Source: Streptomyces abikoensis
GTDB lineage: Bacteria > Actinomycetota > Actinomycetes > Streptomycetales > Streptomycetaceae
Length of the DNA stretch: 64,000 nucleotides
Reading direction: 5' to 3'
Assembly: GCF_014648775.1 (NCBI RefSeq)
Contig: NZ_BMRT01000004.1
Span: forward strand, 248,001 to 312,000
Under the pieces are notes generated by a model that saw only the letters and a list, made by a program, of their open reading frames with translations, was not told the DNA's origin and did no database searches. The position numbers and the translations under genes are program-made. This document shows, one piece after another, positions 34,641 through 46,646 of the stretch (position 1 is its first letter; each line of letters begins with the position of its first letter).

Positions 34641-34883
34641 TGTTCTCCCCGAATGCCACGGTGTGGGCCCTTCCCCGCCGGTCGAACGGCACGGAAGCGT
34701 GGCCGATTATGGTACGTCCGGGGACGGGTCAAGAGTTCCCCAAGTCCAGGAAAAGCCCATGGCCTGCACAGTTCCTTCAGGTAAACGCTTCGGGGCGCGG
34801 CAGCGGCGCGGGGCGGGGCGCGACTCCCCGCTCGGCGACCCCTGCGTTGTCCCGGAGCGGCACGGGAAGGCAGGATTGCGGAC

Positions 34884-35792
34884 ATGACGCACGCCATGCT
34901 GAAGGGGTCGAACATCCCGCTGGACGCCCCCACCGTGCGGGCCGTGCTGCGCTGGACACCCGGCCCGGGCATCCCGGACGTGGACGCCTCCGCCCTGCTG
35001 CTGGGGGAGGCGGGCCGGGTGCGCTCGGACGAGGACTTCGTCTTCTACAACCAGCCGCGCCACCCCTCGGGCCTGGTCCGCCATCTGCCCAAGAAGCGGC
35101 TGGTGGAGGGCGCGACGGACTCGGTCGAGGCGGATCTGGCGGCGCTCGACGCGTCCGTGGCGCGCGTGGTGGTGGCCGCGTCCGCCGACGGCGGGCCCTT
35201 CGGGCTCGTCCGGGACCTGTGCGTGCTGCTCTACGACACCGCGCGGAGCGGCGCGGGCTCCACCGACGCGGAGCCCATCGCCCGCTTCGACGTCACTCCG
35301 GAGACGGGCGACGAGACGGCGATGCTCTGCGGCGAGCTCTACCGGCGCGGGGACGGCTGGAAGTTCCGCGCGCTCGGGCAGGGCTACGCCTCGGGGCTGG
35401 TGGGGCTGGCGACGGAGTTCGGCATCTCGGTGGACGAGGCGGAGGAGGACGGCACCCCGGCGGCGTCCGGCACGGGCCCCGCCGCCACGACCCCCGCCAC
35501 GACCGGTGCCGCGCCCGGTGCCGCACCCGGCGACGGCGCCCGGCCGGCACCGGTGGCCGCGCCGCCCGCGTCCCCGGCGTCCTCCTCCGGCGGCTACGCC
35601 TATCCCCCGCCGCCCGCCGAACCGCCCGCCATCCCCGCACCCGCGCCCGCACCCGCGTACGGCTATCCGCAGCAGCAGCACCAGTCGCAGCAGTCGCCCC
35701 AGCCGTCCTACGGCTACCCGCCGCACCAGCCCGTGCCCGATCCGGCCTTCCGGCTGCCCCCGCAGGGGCCGCAGTTCCTCCCCGGCCGGTGA
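34884..35792 (+). CDS. TerD-domain protein with long Pro-rich tail
   Basis: 302 residues. The TerD fold occupies 1-185: [68 protein letters not shown]. The N-terminal strand lacks the usual [10 protein letters not shown] start. The last 115 residues are Pro/Ala/Tyr/Gln-rich and disordered (YGYPQQQHQSQQS). TerD proteins bind calcium and take part in tellurite and general stress response. It is divergent from the lyase gene. Confidence 0.88.
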   Translation: MTHAMLKGSNIPLDAPTVRAVLRWTPGPGIPDVDASALLLGEAGRVRSDEDFVFYNQPRHPSGLVRHLPKKRLVEGATDSVEADLAALDASVARVVVAASADGGPFGLVRDLCVLLYDTARSGAGSTDAEPIARFDVTPETGDETAMLCGELYRRGDGWKFRALGQGYASGLVGLATEFGISVDEAEEDGTPAASGTGPAATTPATTGAAPGAAPGDGARPAPVAAPPASPASSSGGYAYPPPPAEPPAIPAPAPAPAYGYPQQQHQSQQSPQPSYGYPPHQPVPDPAFRLPPQGPQFLPGR

Positions 35793-35840
35793 TGAGCACG
35801 GGCACGAGCACGGACACGGGCCCCGGCGATCGAGCGGCGC

Positions 35841-36584
35841 TCACACCTTGCTCTTGTACCCCCGGCCCCACTGGAGGCCCCACCCGTACAGCCGGTCGAG
35901 CTCGGACTGGAAGCCGTAGACGTACTTCATCTCGCGCCGCACGAGGATCTCGCCCTTGATGTTCTCGATCAGCACCACCGCGCACGACCGGGCCTCCGGG
36001 GCCCGCTCGTGGAGCGAGACCTCCAGCCGGGGGCCGTTGCCCGGGTAGAGGGTCACCATCGCGTGGGTACGGTCGAACGCGGGTGTGCCGTCATAGATGT
36101 AGACGAAGACCAGCAGGCGTTTGAACTGGTCGCGGTGGTCCATGTTGATGTAGATCGTCTCGCCCGACCCCGACCCGAAGCGGTCGTCGCCGCTGAGCTG
36201 AATATACGGCGGGGCGTTGATGCTGCCCAGTATGTTGCCGAGCGGCTGGACTACGCCCTTCGACCCGTCCTGGAGCTCGTACATACAGGCGAGGTCGAGG
36301 TCGACGTTGACCATCGCCTGGCCCTGGGCCTGGACCACCTCGGGGGTGAACTTGCGCAGCGGGTTGCGCAGCGAGGAGGCGAGGGTGGGGCGGCGGTCGT
36401 CGAAGTCCGAGGTCCGCATCCGCCAGGACAGGTTGACCCGCAGGTTGCCGCTGATGGCACCCTGTTTGGTCAGCGAAAACGTGGGGTGGCGCTTGGTCAG
36501 CTCGACCGCGCCGTTGGTGCCGCTCGCATCGAACTGGCGTGTGGCGGCATAGCCCCAGTTGCCGAAGAACTTCTCCCTGATCAT
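35841..36584 (-). CDS. TerA-like tellurium resistance family protein
   Basis: 247 residues from ATG 36584, with GGGGTGCAAGG upstream; an in-frame ATG at 36611 is less likely. TerD-related segments are TFSLTKQGAISGNLRVNLSW, VDLDLACMYELQDGSKG, SGSGETIYINMDHRDQFKRL and EVRREMKYVY-like ends. The acidic residues that bind calcium in TerD are partly replaced. It ends 48 bases from the convergent TerD gene. It probably acts in the same envelope or calcium-linked stress system. Confidence 0.82.
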   Translation of the reverse strand: MIREKFFGNWGYAATRQFDASGTNGAVELTKRHPTFSLTKQGAISGNLRVNLSWRMRTSDFDDRRPTLASSLRNPLRKFTPEVVQAQGQAMVNVDLDLACMYELQDGSKGVVQPLGNILGSINAPPYIQLSGDDRFGSGSGETIYINMDHRDQFKRLLVFVYIYDGTPAFDRTHAMVTLYPGNGPRLEVSLHERAPEARSCAVVLIENIKGEILVRREMKYVYGFQSELDRLYGWGLQWGRGYKSKV

Positions 36585-36617
36585 TGCCTTGCACCCCCAC
36601 TTTGAGCACACATGCCA

Positions 36618-36653
36618 CGGGGCGGCCCGAGGATGATCCTCGTGACCGCCCCG
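36618..36653 (-). terminator. Stem-loop after DUF475 gene
   Basis: Outer stem CGGGGCGG/CCGCCCCG and inner stem CGAGGA/TCCTCG around TGA. It lies between the DUF475 stop and the TerA-like start, both minus strand. Confidence 0.6.
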
Positions 36654-36681
36654 GTGAGAGCGTTCCTCAAATGTGCCGCTG

Positions 36682-37827
36682 TCACACCCCGGAGGAGACC
36701 TCGGCCTTTGAACCGGCGCCGTCGCCCTCGGCCGCCTCCCGGCGGTTGCGGACCACGGAGGACAGGAACGACAGGCCGATCAGGACCACGCCGACCAGGC
36801 CGGTGATGACGTCGTTGATCTCGTGCTTGATGGTGATCAGCAGGATCACGGCCAGGGCGCCGATGGCGTAGTGGGCGCCGTGCTCCAGGTACACGTAGTC
36901 GTCCAGGGTGCCCTTGCGGACGAGGAAGACCGTGAGCGAACGGATGTACATCGCGCCGACGCCCAGACCGAGGGCCATCTCGAAGATGTCGTTGGTGATG
37001 GCGAAGGCGCCGATGACACCGTCGAAGGAGAAGGAGGCGTCGATGACCTCGAGGTAGAGGAACATGAAGAAGGCGGCCTTGCCGGCCAGCCCGACGACCG
37101 ACGGGCCCTGCTTCGCGGGCACGGCGTCCTGGACGCCGTCCCCGTCCTCGTCCTCCTCGTCCGCCTCCAGGCGGTCCTCGAAGAAGCCCGAGATGCCGCC
37201 GACGATCAGATAGGTCACCAGGCCGCCGATGCCGGCCAGGAGCACCGTGGACGCCTTGTCGACCGTGCCCTCGCCGCCGTGCACGGGGACGGAGGTGGCG
37301 ACGGTGGTCGCGGCGATCAGCAGCACGACGAGGGCGACGACGATGGAGAGGGTCTCCAGCTTGCCCAGCCGGGCCAGCGGCTTCTCCAGCCACGCCAGCC
37401 ACTTGATGTCCCGGTCCTCGAAGATGAAGTCCAGGAAGATCATCAGCAGGAACATCCCGCCGAAGGCGGCGATGGCCGGATGGGCACCGGTGACCAGCTG
37501 TTCATAGCGGTCGTGGTCCTGGACGGCGACCTTGACCGCTTCGATCGGGCCGAGTTTGGCGGTGATCGCGACGATCACGACCGGGAAGACGAGCCTCATG
37601 CCGAAGACGGCGATGAGGATGCCCACGGTCAGGAAGATCCGCTGCCAGAACGGGTTCATCTTCCGGAGGATTCCGGCATTGATCACCGCGTTGTCGAACG
37701 AGAGCGAGATCTCCAGGACGGAGAGGATCGCGACGACCGCCAGCCCCTGCCATCCCCAGAGAACGCCTGCCAAGGCCAGTCCGGCCGCCGTGATGGCGAA
37801 CGACCAACCAAAGGTTTTCAGGAGCAC
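36682..37827 (-). CDS. DUF475 integral membrane protein, TerC-related
   Basis: 381 residues with about nine membrane helices. Two internal acidic motifs resemble the TerC/LysE-type repeats: EISLSFDNAVINAGIL near 40 and EVIDASFSFDGVIGAFAIT near 260. A charged cytoplasmic loop contains EADEEDEDGDGVQDAV. TerC-type proteins are metal-ion (probably manganese) exporters or partners of TerD proteins. It lies 49 bases downstream of a TerD gene in the same direction. Confidence 0.9.
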   Translation of the reverse strand: MLLKTFGWSFAITAAGLALAGVLWGWQGLAVVAILSVLEISLSFDNAVINAGILRKMNPFWQRIFLTVGILIAVFGMRLVFPVVIVAITAKLGPIEAVKVAVQDHDRYEQLVTGAHPAIAAFGGMFLLMIFLDFIFEDRDIKWLAWLEKPLARLGKLETLSIVVALVVLLIAATTVATSVPVHGGEGTVDKASTVLLAGIGGLVTYLIVGGISGFFEDRLEADEEDEDGDGVQDAVPAKQGPSVVGLAGKAAFFMFLYLEVIDASFSFDGVIGAFAITNDIFEMALGLGVGAMYIRSLTVFLVRKGTLDDYVYLEHGAHYAIGALAVILLITIKHEINDVITGLVGVVLIGLSFLSSVVRNRREAAEGDGAGSKAEVSSGV

Positions 37828-37875
37828 TGGCCACCCAATCCTTCGTTGTCCGGGTCTCTCCGCGCGGGCGCGGCT

Positions 37876-38451
37876 TTACGAAACGTTGACCCCGAAGTCT
37901 AGGGCGATACCCCGGAGGCCCGACGCGTACCCCTGCCCCACGGCCCGGAACTTCCATTCGCCGCCGTAGCGGTAGACCTCGCCGAAGATCATCGCGGTCT
38001 CGCCGGCGGCGTCCTCGCTGAGGTCGTAGCGGGCCAGTTCGGAGCCGTCGGCCTGGTTGACGACCCGGATGTAGGCGTTGCTGACCTGGCCGAAACTCTG
38101 ACCGCGCACATCGGCCTCGTGGATGGAGACCGGGAAGACGATCTTGTCGCAGGTGACCGGCACCTTGGTGAGGTCGACGAGGATGGACTCGTCGTCGCCC
38201 TCGCCCTCACCGGTGAGATTGTCACCCGTGTGTTCGACGGAGCCGTCGGGGCTCTTGAGGTTGTTGTAGAAGACGAAGTACTCGTCGCCCAGCACCCGGC
38301 CCGCGGAGCACAGCAGCGCGCTCGCGTCCAGGTCGAAGGGGGCCCCCGTGGTGGAGCGCGCGTCCCAGCCGAGGCCGATGGTGACGTTGGTGAGGTTCGG
38401 CGCGGCCTTGGAGAGGGAGACATTGCCTCCCTTGGCGAGCGTGACACCCAT
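37876..38451 (-). CDS. TerD family protein
   Basis: 191 residues, full-length Ter[93 protein letters not shown]. The acidic loops at [10 protein letters not shown] and GEGDD are the calcium sites. It is about 75 percent similar to the next TerD gene, a clear tandem duplication. It probably binds calcium at the membrane under stress. Confidence 0.93.
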   Translation of the reverse strand: MGVTLAKGGNVSLSKAAPNLTNVTIGLGWDARSTTGAPFDLDASALLCSAGRVLGDEYFVFYNNLKSPDGSVEHTGDNLTGEGEGDDESILVDLTKVPVTCDKIVFPVSIHEADVRGQSFGQVSNAYIRVVNQADGSELARYDLSEDAAGETAMIFGEVYRYGGEWKFRAVGQGYASGLRGIALDFGVNVS

Positions 38452-38530
38452 GGTCTTTTCCTCCCCGAGTTGTGGTGCTGCCCGGCGGCGGCCCGTTGCT
38501 CGCCGGCCGGAGGAGTGCCGCCGGTGCGCG

Positions 38531-38573
38531 TCCGGCGCCGCACCCCCGGGAAAGTCGGGGCTGCGGCGCCGGA
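38531..38573 (-). terminator. Stem-loop between the two terD genes
   Basis: TCCGGCGCCGCA (38531-38542) pairs exactly with TGCGGCGCCGGA (38562-38573), with extra inner C/G pairs. It allows separate termination of the upstream terD copy. Confidence 0.7.
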
Positions 38574-38596
38574 CGGGCGGCTAGGACGCGAAGACG

Positions 38597-39172
38597 TCAG
38601 ACGTTGACGCCGAAGTCCTGGGCGATGCCGCGCAGGCCCGAGGCGTAGCCCTGGCCGATGGCCCGGAACTTCCACTCGGCGCCGTTGCGGTAGAGCTCGC
38701 CGAAGACCATGGCGGTCTCGGTCGAGGCGTCCTCGCTGAGGTCGTAGCGGGCCAGCTCGGTGTTGTCGGCCTGGTTCACCACGCGGATGTAGGCGTTGCG
38801 CACCTGGCCGAAGCTCTGCTGGCGGGTCTCGGCATCGTAGATGGAGACCGGGAAGACGATCTTGTGAACATCCGCGGGGACGCCGGCCAGGTTGACCTTG
38901 ATGACCTCGTCGTCGCCCTCGCCCTCACCGGTGAGGTTGTCACCGGTGTGCTCGACGGAGCCGTCGGGGCTCTTGAGGTTGTTGAAGAAGACGAAGTTCT
39001 GGTCGTTGGTGACCTTGCCCTGCTCGTTGGTGAGCAGCGCGCTGGCGTCCAGGTCGAAGTCCGTGCCGGTGGTGGTCCGGGCGTCCCAGCCGAGACCGAC
39101 GACGACGGCCGTCAGGTTCGGGGCCGCCTTGGTCAGGGAGACGTTGCCGCCCTTGCTGAGACTGACTCCCAC
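38597..39172 (-). CDS. TerD family protein (second tandem copy)
   Basis: 191 residues from GTG 39172, chosen because GGAGGACTC precedes it and the product then starts [19 protein letters not shown], like its neighbour. It carries the same calcium-binding layout, with [39 protein letters not shown] and [19 protein letters not shown]. It differs from the other copy mainly in the NEQGKV loop and the segment around 85-110. Confidence 0.93.
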   Translation of the reverse strand: MGVSLSKGGNVSLTKAAPNLTAVVVGLGWDARTTTGTDFDLDASALLTNEQGKVTNDQNFVFFNNLKSPDGSVEHTGDNLTGEGEGDDEVIKVNLAGVPADVHKIVFPVSIYDAETRQQSFGQVRNAYIRVVNQADNTELARYDLSEDASTETAMVFGELYRNGAEWKFRAIGQGYASGLRGIAQDFGVNV

Positions 39173-39353
39173 GAGTCCTCCATTGGTTCGGGGGGCCAGG
39201 CGTTTCCCGCGCCCCCGGTTGTTCGATGGCACCCGATCAACGGTTTGATCCTAGTGACCGGTTCCCACCGTAAACAGGCTCTTGCGCTTCAGACGCCCGG
39301 GACACCTGTAGGGGTTGCCCCGGGCGGCTCGGAAACATGCTCGAACGGCGGTG

Positions 39354-39812
39354 TCAGAGCGCGGCGAGGGCCTTGGTGTACTCGTTCAGGTCACGCGCGT
39401 CGGGCAGGCCGTTGACGATCGTCCAGCGGACGACGCCCTCCTTGTCGATGATGAAGGTGCCGCGCAGCGCGCAGCCCTTCTCCTCGTCGAAGACGCCGTA
39501 GGCGCGGCTGGTCTCGCCGTGCGGCCAGAAGTCGGAGAGCAGCGGGTACTCCAGGCCCTCCTGCTCGGCGAAGACCCGCAGGCTGAAGGGGGCGTCGTTG
39601 GAGACGGCCAGCAGCTGCACGTCGTCGTTGGCGAAGGTGGGCAGGTTGTCGCGCAGGGCGCACAGCTCGCCGGTGCACACGCCGGTGAACGCGAAGGGGT
39701 AGAAGAGCAGCACGACGTTCTTCTCACCGCGGAAGTCGGAGAGCCGGACGGTCTCGCCGTGCTGGTTCTTGAGCGCGAAGTCGGGCGCCTTGTCGCCTGC
39801 GGCGATAGCCAT
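39354..39812 (-). CDS. Peroxiredoxin, AhpE type
   Basis: 152 residues. Thioredoxin-fold motif [19 protein letters not shown] holds the peroxidatic Cys in TGVCTGE; a second Cys is four residues later. A further Cys occurs in [11 protein letters not shown]. It reduces hydroperoxides. It lies between the ter block and the DUF3052 gene, the same order I know from other Streptomyces. Confidence 0.93.
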   Translation of the reverse strand: MAIAAGDKAPDFALKNQHGETVRLSDFRGEKNVVLLFYPFAFTGVCTGELCALRDNLPTFANDDVQLLAVSNDAPFSLRVFAEQEGLEYPLLSDFWPHGETSRAYGVFDEEKGCALRGTFIIDKEGVVRWTIVNGLPDARDLNEYTKALAAL

Positions 39813-39919
39813 GGGGGTAACACCTCTCTGGTGACGGAGCCTGTCGGCGGGCCCAGTCTTTCACTGCCCGCCCGGCCGTCATGAGCCGGGTGCGCCGGGT
39901 GCGCCGCGCGCGAAACGGG

Positions 39920-39953
39920 CGAGCCCCCGGCGACGGGTGTCGCCGGGGGCTCG
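39920..39953 (-). terminator. Terminator of the DUF3052 gene
   Basis: A perfect 15-bp stem (CGAGCCCCCGGCGAC) with a GGGT loop, 31 bases beyond the DUF3052 stop on the minus strand. Confidence 0.8.
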
Positions 39954-39983
39954 TGACGTGTTCCGGACGCCGGTCCGCTCGGA

Positions 39984-40430
39984 CTAGCGGCGGCCGCCGC
40001 TGGTCTTCGCGGCCTTCGGGGTGGCCAGACGGCTGCCGTTCCAGTCCTTGCCCACGCTGATGGTCTTGGTCTGGGAGAGGCCCGCGGTGCGCGCGGCCTC
40101 GTTGATGTCGCTCGGCTCGATGTAGCCGTCACGGCCCGTCTTGGGGGTCAGGAGGCAGATCATGCCGTCCTCCTCCAGCAGGCCGATGGCATCCACCAGC
40201 GCGTCTGTGAGGTCGCCGTCCTCGTCGCGGAACCACAGCAGGACGGCATCGGCGACGTCGTCGTAATCCTCGTCGACGAGCTCCGTGCCGGTGTGCTCCT
40301 CGATGGCCTCACGGAGTTCCTGCTCGGTGTCCTCGTCGTAACCGAGCTCCTGGACCACCTGTTCGGGCTGGAAACCCAGCCTCGCGGCAAGGCCGGTCCG
40401 CTCCTCCGCGTGGTCCGCGGTCGCGCTCAC
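39984..40430 (-). CDS. DUF3052 family protein
   Basis: 148 residues from GTG 40430, with AGGAGGCAATCC upstream. Recognisable family blocks: LGFQPEQVVQELGYDEDTEQ, EEHTGTELVDEDYDDVADA, MICLLTPKTGRDGYIEPSDI, KTISVGKDWNGSRL. The first half is strongly acidic. The protein is conserved across actinobacteria next to the aceE gene; function unknown. Confidence 0.88.
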   Translation of the reverse strand: MSATADHAEERTGLAARLGFQPEQVVQELGYDEDTEQELREAIEEHTGTELVDEDYDDVADAVLLWFRDEDGDLTDALVDAIGLLEEDGMICLLTPKTGRDGYIEPSDINEAARTAGLSQTKTISVGKDWNGSRLATPKAAKTSGGRR

Positions 40431-40910
40431 GGATTGCCTCCTGTCATGTTTCGAGAAATTGTCTTGTGTTCCTCGCGTACGCGAGGCATTGGGCGTAGTC
40501 CACACGTGCCGGACCGATCGCGCAAGTACCCGGCCGCCAGGCCCGCCGAAACGTTGACGGACGCGGACGTCTCATGGCAACTCCAACCATGAGGCAACAA
40601 GCGCGAGTGATTCACGCCACAGCGTTCTGCCGGGTTTGCGAAGTTACTCCTTGCGATGACAGGGGTCGAGCCCGAACGGCCGTACGCGAGCGACTCCCAT
40701 CGGGGGCGTATGGTTGCGATTTGGCCGCCCAGGGCGACCAACCTTCGACGATTCGTCTCGTATGTGGTGGTTACTGCCCAGTAGAGATGACGTTTCCGCC
40801 GCCGAGGTCCACGATGGGAGCCGGCGCGACATATAAGCAAAGACAGTGTTGACCCCGTGCGCACCATCCCGCGCGCAGAGCGCGACACGACCGAACAGCG
40901 AAGGAACAGC
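40431..40910. other. Divergent promoter region between DUF3052 and aceE
   Basis: 480 bases with no gene. Towards aceE it contains a short dyad ACTGCCCAGT and the AT-rich stretch ACATATAAGCAAAG about 80 bases before the aceE start, a possible -10 area. No certain operator is visible. Confidence 0.5.
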
Positions 40911-43643
<2,733 letters not shown>

Positions 43644-43660
43644 GCGTCACTGAGGCGACG

Positions 43661-43695
43661 ACGGCCCCCGACCAGCTCCGCTGGTCGGGGGCCGT
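43661..43695. terminator. Terminator after aceE
   Basis: ACGGCCCCCGACCAG (43661-43675) pairs perfectly with CTGGTCGGGGGCCGT (43681-43695). It separates aceE from the convergent secreted-protein gene. Confidence 0.88.
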
Positions 43696-43726
43696 CCCCG
43701 TTTGTGGGCACAAACGTCAGCGGACG

Positions 43727-44092
43727 TCAGTGCTCCCACACCTTGTACGCCCGCACCACGTAGGGCGACTCCGGCACCCAGCTCCCCGACGGATACGTGT
43801 CGAACTCGCCGGTCTCGGCACACGTACCACTCTGGTACGTCGTCACCGGATGCCCCGTCCGGTTGACGAGCGACGCCCCCGTCACCCCGGCCGGCAGGGC
43901 CATACAGCTCTCGATGTCGATCCCCGCCAGCTCACTGGCGTGGACGGCCCCCCGATAGCCCGGCTTGGGCCACAAGCACAACTGCCCCGCCGCGCAGGCG
44001 CCGGTGGCGCCCGTAGCCGCCCGCGCCTGCGCGGCAGGCGCCCCCGCCAGAGCCAGAACGGCGGCGAGCCCGAAGACAACAGCACGCACCAC
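43727..44092 (-). CDS. Small secreted protein, peptidase inhibitor I36-like
   Basis: 121 residues from GTG 44092, chosen for its spacing from GGGGGA; GTG 44101 is possible. A signal peptide covers 1-23 (VVFGLAAVLALAGAPAAQA). The mature part has GACAAGQLCLWPKPGYRG and ends ESPYVVRAYKVWEH, with Cys spacing like the beta/gamma-crystallin-type I36 inhibitors of Streptomyces. It may inhibit proteases or bind calcium; not certain. Confidence 0.72.
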   Translation of the reverse strand: MVRAVVFGLAAVLALAGAPAAQARAATGATGACAAGQLCLWPKPGYRGAVHASELAGIDIESCMALPAGVTGASLVNRTGHPVTTYQSGTCAETGEFDTYPSGSWVPESPYVVRAYKVWEH

Positions 44093-44192
44093 AGCGATCA
44101 CTCCCCCAGTCCGATTGGTACGAGGAGTCTCACGCTCCGTGATCGCCGCTGCCAAGGGTCGCCGCCCGTTCCCACCCTGATAGGGGGAAGAC

Positions 44193-45797
44193 TCAGAGGT
44201 GCCCGGCCCCCACTGAACCCCCCGCGTTCTCCCCCCGCTTGGTGAAGGCCGCGACCAGCGCCGCGGCGATCGCCACGCACCCGGCGACCCGGAATCCCAC
44301 CTGCATCCCCGACACGAACGTGTCATGCGCGACGGTGGAGATCTTCTCCGCGTACTGCGGCGGCGTCCCCGCCGGCACCGGGGCCACGCCGACCGAGACC
44401 GCGTCGGCGGCCCGGGAGAGCCGCTCGGGCCCAAGAGCGGGGAGCCCCGCCCCTGCCCACTTCTCCGGCAGGAGGTGCTCGACCCGGGACGCCATCACCG
44501 CGCCGAGGACGGCCGTGCCCAGCGAGCCGCCCACCTGCATGGCCGACTGCTGGAGCCCTCCGGCCACGCCCGCGTGCCGCAGGGGCGCGTTGCCGACGAT
44601 CACCTCCGTCGCGCCGACCATGACCGGCGCGAGGCCCACGCCCATCAGCAGGAACCACAGCGACATCGTGAGCGTGCCGGTGCCGGCGTCCAGCGTGGCC
44701 AGCCCGAAGCAGGCCACGGCGGCGCTGATCATGCCCACCATCAGCGGGATCCGCGGTCCGATCCGGGAGATGAGCGCACCCGCCAGCGGCGATCCGACGA
44801 TCATCATCCCGGTCAGCGGCAGCAGATGCGTGCCCGCGTCCACCGGGGACATCCCGTGGACGTTCTGGAGGTAGAAGGTCACGAAGAACAGCCCGCCGAT
44901 GAAGGCGAAGGCCATCAGCACCATCAGGACCACCCCGGCGGACAGCGGCACGGAGCGGAACAGGCTCAAGGGGAGCAGCGGTTCGCGGCCGCGGGTCTGC
45001 CAGAAGGCGAAGAGGAGGAAGGCGGCGGCCGAGGAACCGAGGAAGACCACGGTCCGGGCGTCGCTCCAGGACCAGGCGGGGGCCTTGATCAGCGCCCAGA
45101 TCAGGCAGAACATCGCGCCGGACAGCAGGACGATGCCCGGGATGTCGAAGGACCGGGGCGCGTCCTCGGCCCGGTGCCCGGCGAGGAAGACCGAGCCGAG
45201 CGCCAGCGCCAGCGCCCCGACGGGGACGTTGATGAAGAAGACGGACTGCCAGTTGACGTGCTCGACGAGCAGGCCGCCGACGATCGGGCCGCCGGCCGTG
45301 GAGGCGCCGACGACCATGCCCCACAGGCCGATGGCCATGTTGAGCTTCGCGGCGGGGAAGGTGGCGCGGATCAGGCCGAGGGCGGTGGGCATCAGCAGCG
45401 CGCCGCACAGGCCCTGGAGCACGCGGAGGGCGATGACGAGCGACACGCTGCCCGACAGGGCGATGAGTCCGGAGGAGAGGGCGAATCCGGTGGTACCGAT
45501 GAGGAAGACCTGCCGGTGGCCGAAGCGGTCACCCAGCTTGCCCGCGGTGATCAGGGCGACGGCGAGGGCGAGGAGATAGGCATTGGTGATCCATTGGACG
45601 TCGGCGAGCGAGGCGCCCAGGTCCTTCTGGATGGCGGGATTGGCGATGGCGACGATGGTGCCGTCGAGCGCGACCATCATCACGCCGATCGCGACGGAGA
45701 GCAGGGTCAGCCAGGGATGGCCCCGTAAGCCGCTCGAGCCGTCGCGGGGCTTCCGGTGCGGCGTCGCCTCGGCGACGGTGGTCCGGGTCCGAGTCAT
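44193..45797 (-). CDS. MFS exporter, DHA2 (EmrB/QacA) family
   Basis: 534 residues with 14 predicted membrane helices. Motif A is GKLGDRFGHRQVFLIG; motif C is near GLWGMVVGASTAGGPIVGG; motif D1 is MMVALDGTIVAIANPAIQ. ATG 45797 is preferred over the earlier ATG 45833. It probably exports a drug or toxic metabolite. It is divergent from a TetR gene, the usual arrangement for a repressor-controlled exporter. Confidence 0.92.
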   Translation of the reverse strand: MTRTRTTVAEATPHRKPRDGSSGLRGHPWLTLLSVAIGVMMVALDGTIVAIANPAIQKDLGASLADVQWITNAYLLALAVALITAGKLGDRFGHRQVFLIGTTGFALSSGLIALSGSVSLVIALRVLQGLCGALLMPTALGLIRATFPAAKLNMAIGLWGMVVGASTAGGPIVGGLLVEHVNWQSVFFINVPVGALALALGSVFLAGHRAEDAPRSFDIPGIVLLSGAMFCLIWALIKAPAWSWSDARTVVFLGSSAAAFLLFAFWQTRGREPLLPLSLFRSVPLSAGVVLMVLMAFAFIGGLFFVTFYLQNVHGMSPVDAGTHLLPLTGMMIVGSPLAGALISRIGPRIPLMVGMISAAVACFGLATLDAGTGTLTMSLWFLLMGVGLAPVMVGATEVIVGNAPLRHAGVAGGLQQSAMQVGGSLGTAVLGAVMASRVEHLLPEKWAGAGLPALGPERLSRAADAVSVGVAPVPAGTPPQYAEKISTVAHDTFVSGMQVGFRVAGCVAIAAALVAAFTKRGENAGGSVGAGHL

Positions 45798-45909
45798 GCC
45801 ACCGAGATTATGGCAGCCGCTGACACTCGACAATCACTTTCAAGAGGCGCAGTCTGTCATCTTGGCCACAACTATGCTGAGCAGCGAAAACGCACCGGGA
45901 AGAGGCGGC

Positions 45910-46548
45910 ATGCACACGATCGAGAGCACCACGGGCCTGCGTGAGCGCAAGAAGCGCCGCACCCGCGAGGCCCTCGTCCGGTGCGCCCAGGAGCTGTTCG
46001 CCCTCCAGGGGTACGAGGGCACGACGGTCGACGAGATCGCGGCCGCCGCGGACGTCTCGCAGCGCACCTTCTTCCGCTACTTCGCGGGCAAGGAGGACGT
46101 GGCCCTCGCCGTCCAGCGGATGATCGAGTCGCACATCCTGGCCGCCGTGTGCGCGCGCCCGGCGGCGGAGCCGCCGCTCACCGCGCTGCGCTCGGCCGTC
46201 GTCGAGTGCTGGGACGGCATCGGGGAGGCCATCGAGTCGGTCGTCCCGCTGGAGCTCTACGTCCGGACGTACCGGATGATCCAGGAGACCCCGCAACTGC
46301 TCGCGGCCCATCTGCGGCGGCTGGCCGAGCTGGAGGACCGGCTCACCGACGAGATCGCCCGCCGGGAGGGGCTGCCGGCGGAGGACCCCCGGCCGCGCAT
46401 CCTGGTCGCGGCGTTCAGCGGGGTGATGCGCGAGGTGGGCAAGCGCTGGGGCGACCTGCTGGACGGGGACATGGAGGGGTTCCGGCAGCGCACGGCGGCC
46501 TATCTGGATCAGATCGGTCCCGCACTGGCGGAAAACTGGCGTTCTTGA
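45910..46548 (+). CDS. TetR family regulator
   Basis: 212 residues from ATG 45910. The HTH covers 10-60: RERKKRRTREALVRCAQELF, ATTVDEIAAAADVS-like core and QRTFFRYFAGKEDV. The ligand domain includes VPLELYVRTYRMIQETPQLL. It presumably represses the adjacent exporter. In the 112-base gap between the two starts a loose dyad TGACA...TGTCA is visible but not convincing. Confidence 0.9.
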   Translation: MHTIESTTGLRERKKRRTREALVRCAQELFALQGYEGTTVDEIAAAADVSQRTFFRYFAGKEDVALAVQRMIESHILAAVCARPAAEPPLTALRSAVVECWDGIGEAIESVVPLELYVRTYRMIQETPQLLAAHLRRLAELEDRLTDEIARREGLPAEDPRPRILVAAFSGVMREVGKRWGDLLDGDMEGFRQRTAAYLDQIGPALAENWRS

Positions 46549-46646
46549 GCGGTAGGCGGACGAGTGCGCTCAATCACGGCCATCCAAACGTGAGATAGCT
46601 CACCGGCTTCCCGGACGCAAGCGGATTTCTCCTAGGGTGGTCCGCG

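Noticed and set aside
45798..45909. Loose TGACA...TGTCA dyad between the exporter and TetR genes as an operator
   Set aside because: The half-sites are short and about 30 bases apart, so they are not distinguishable from chance.
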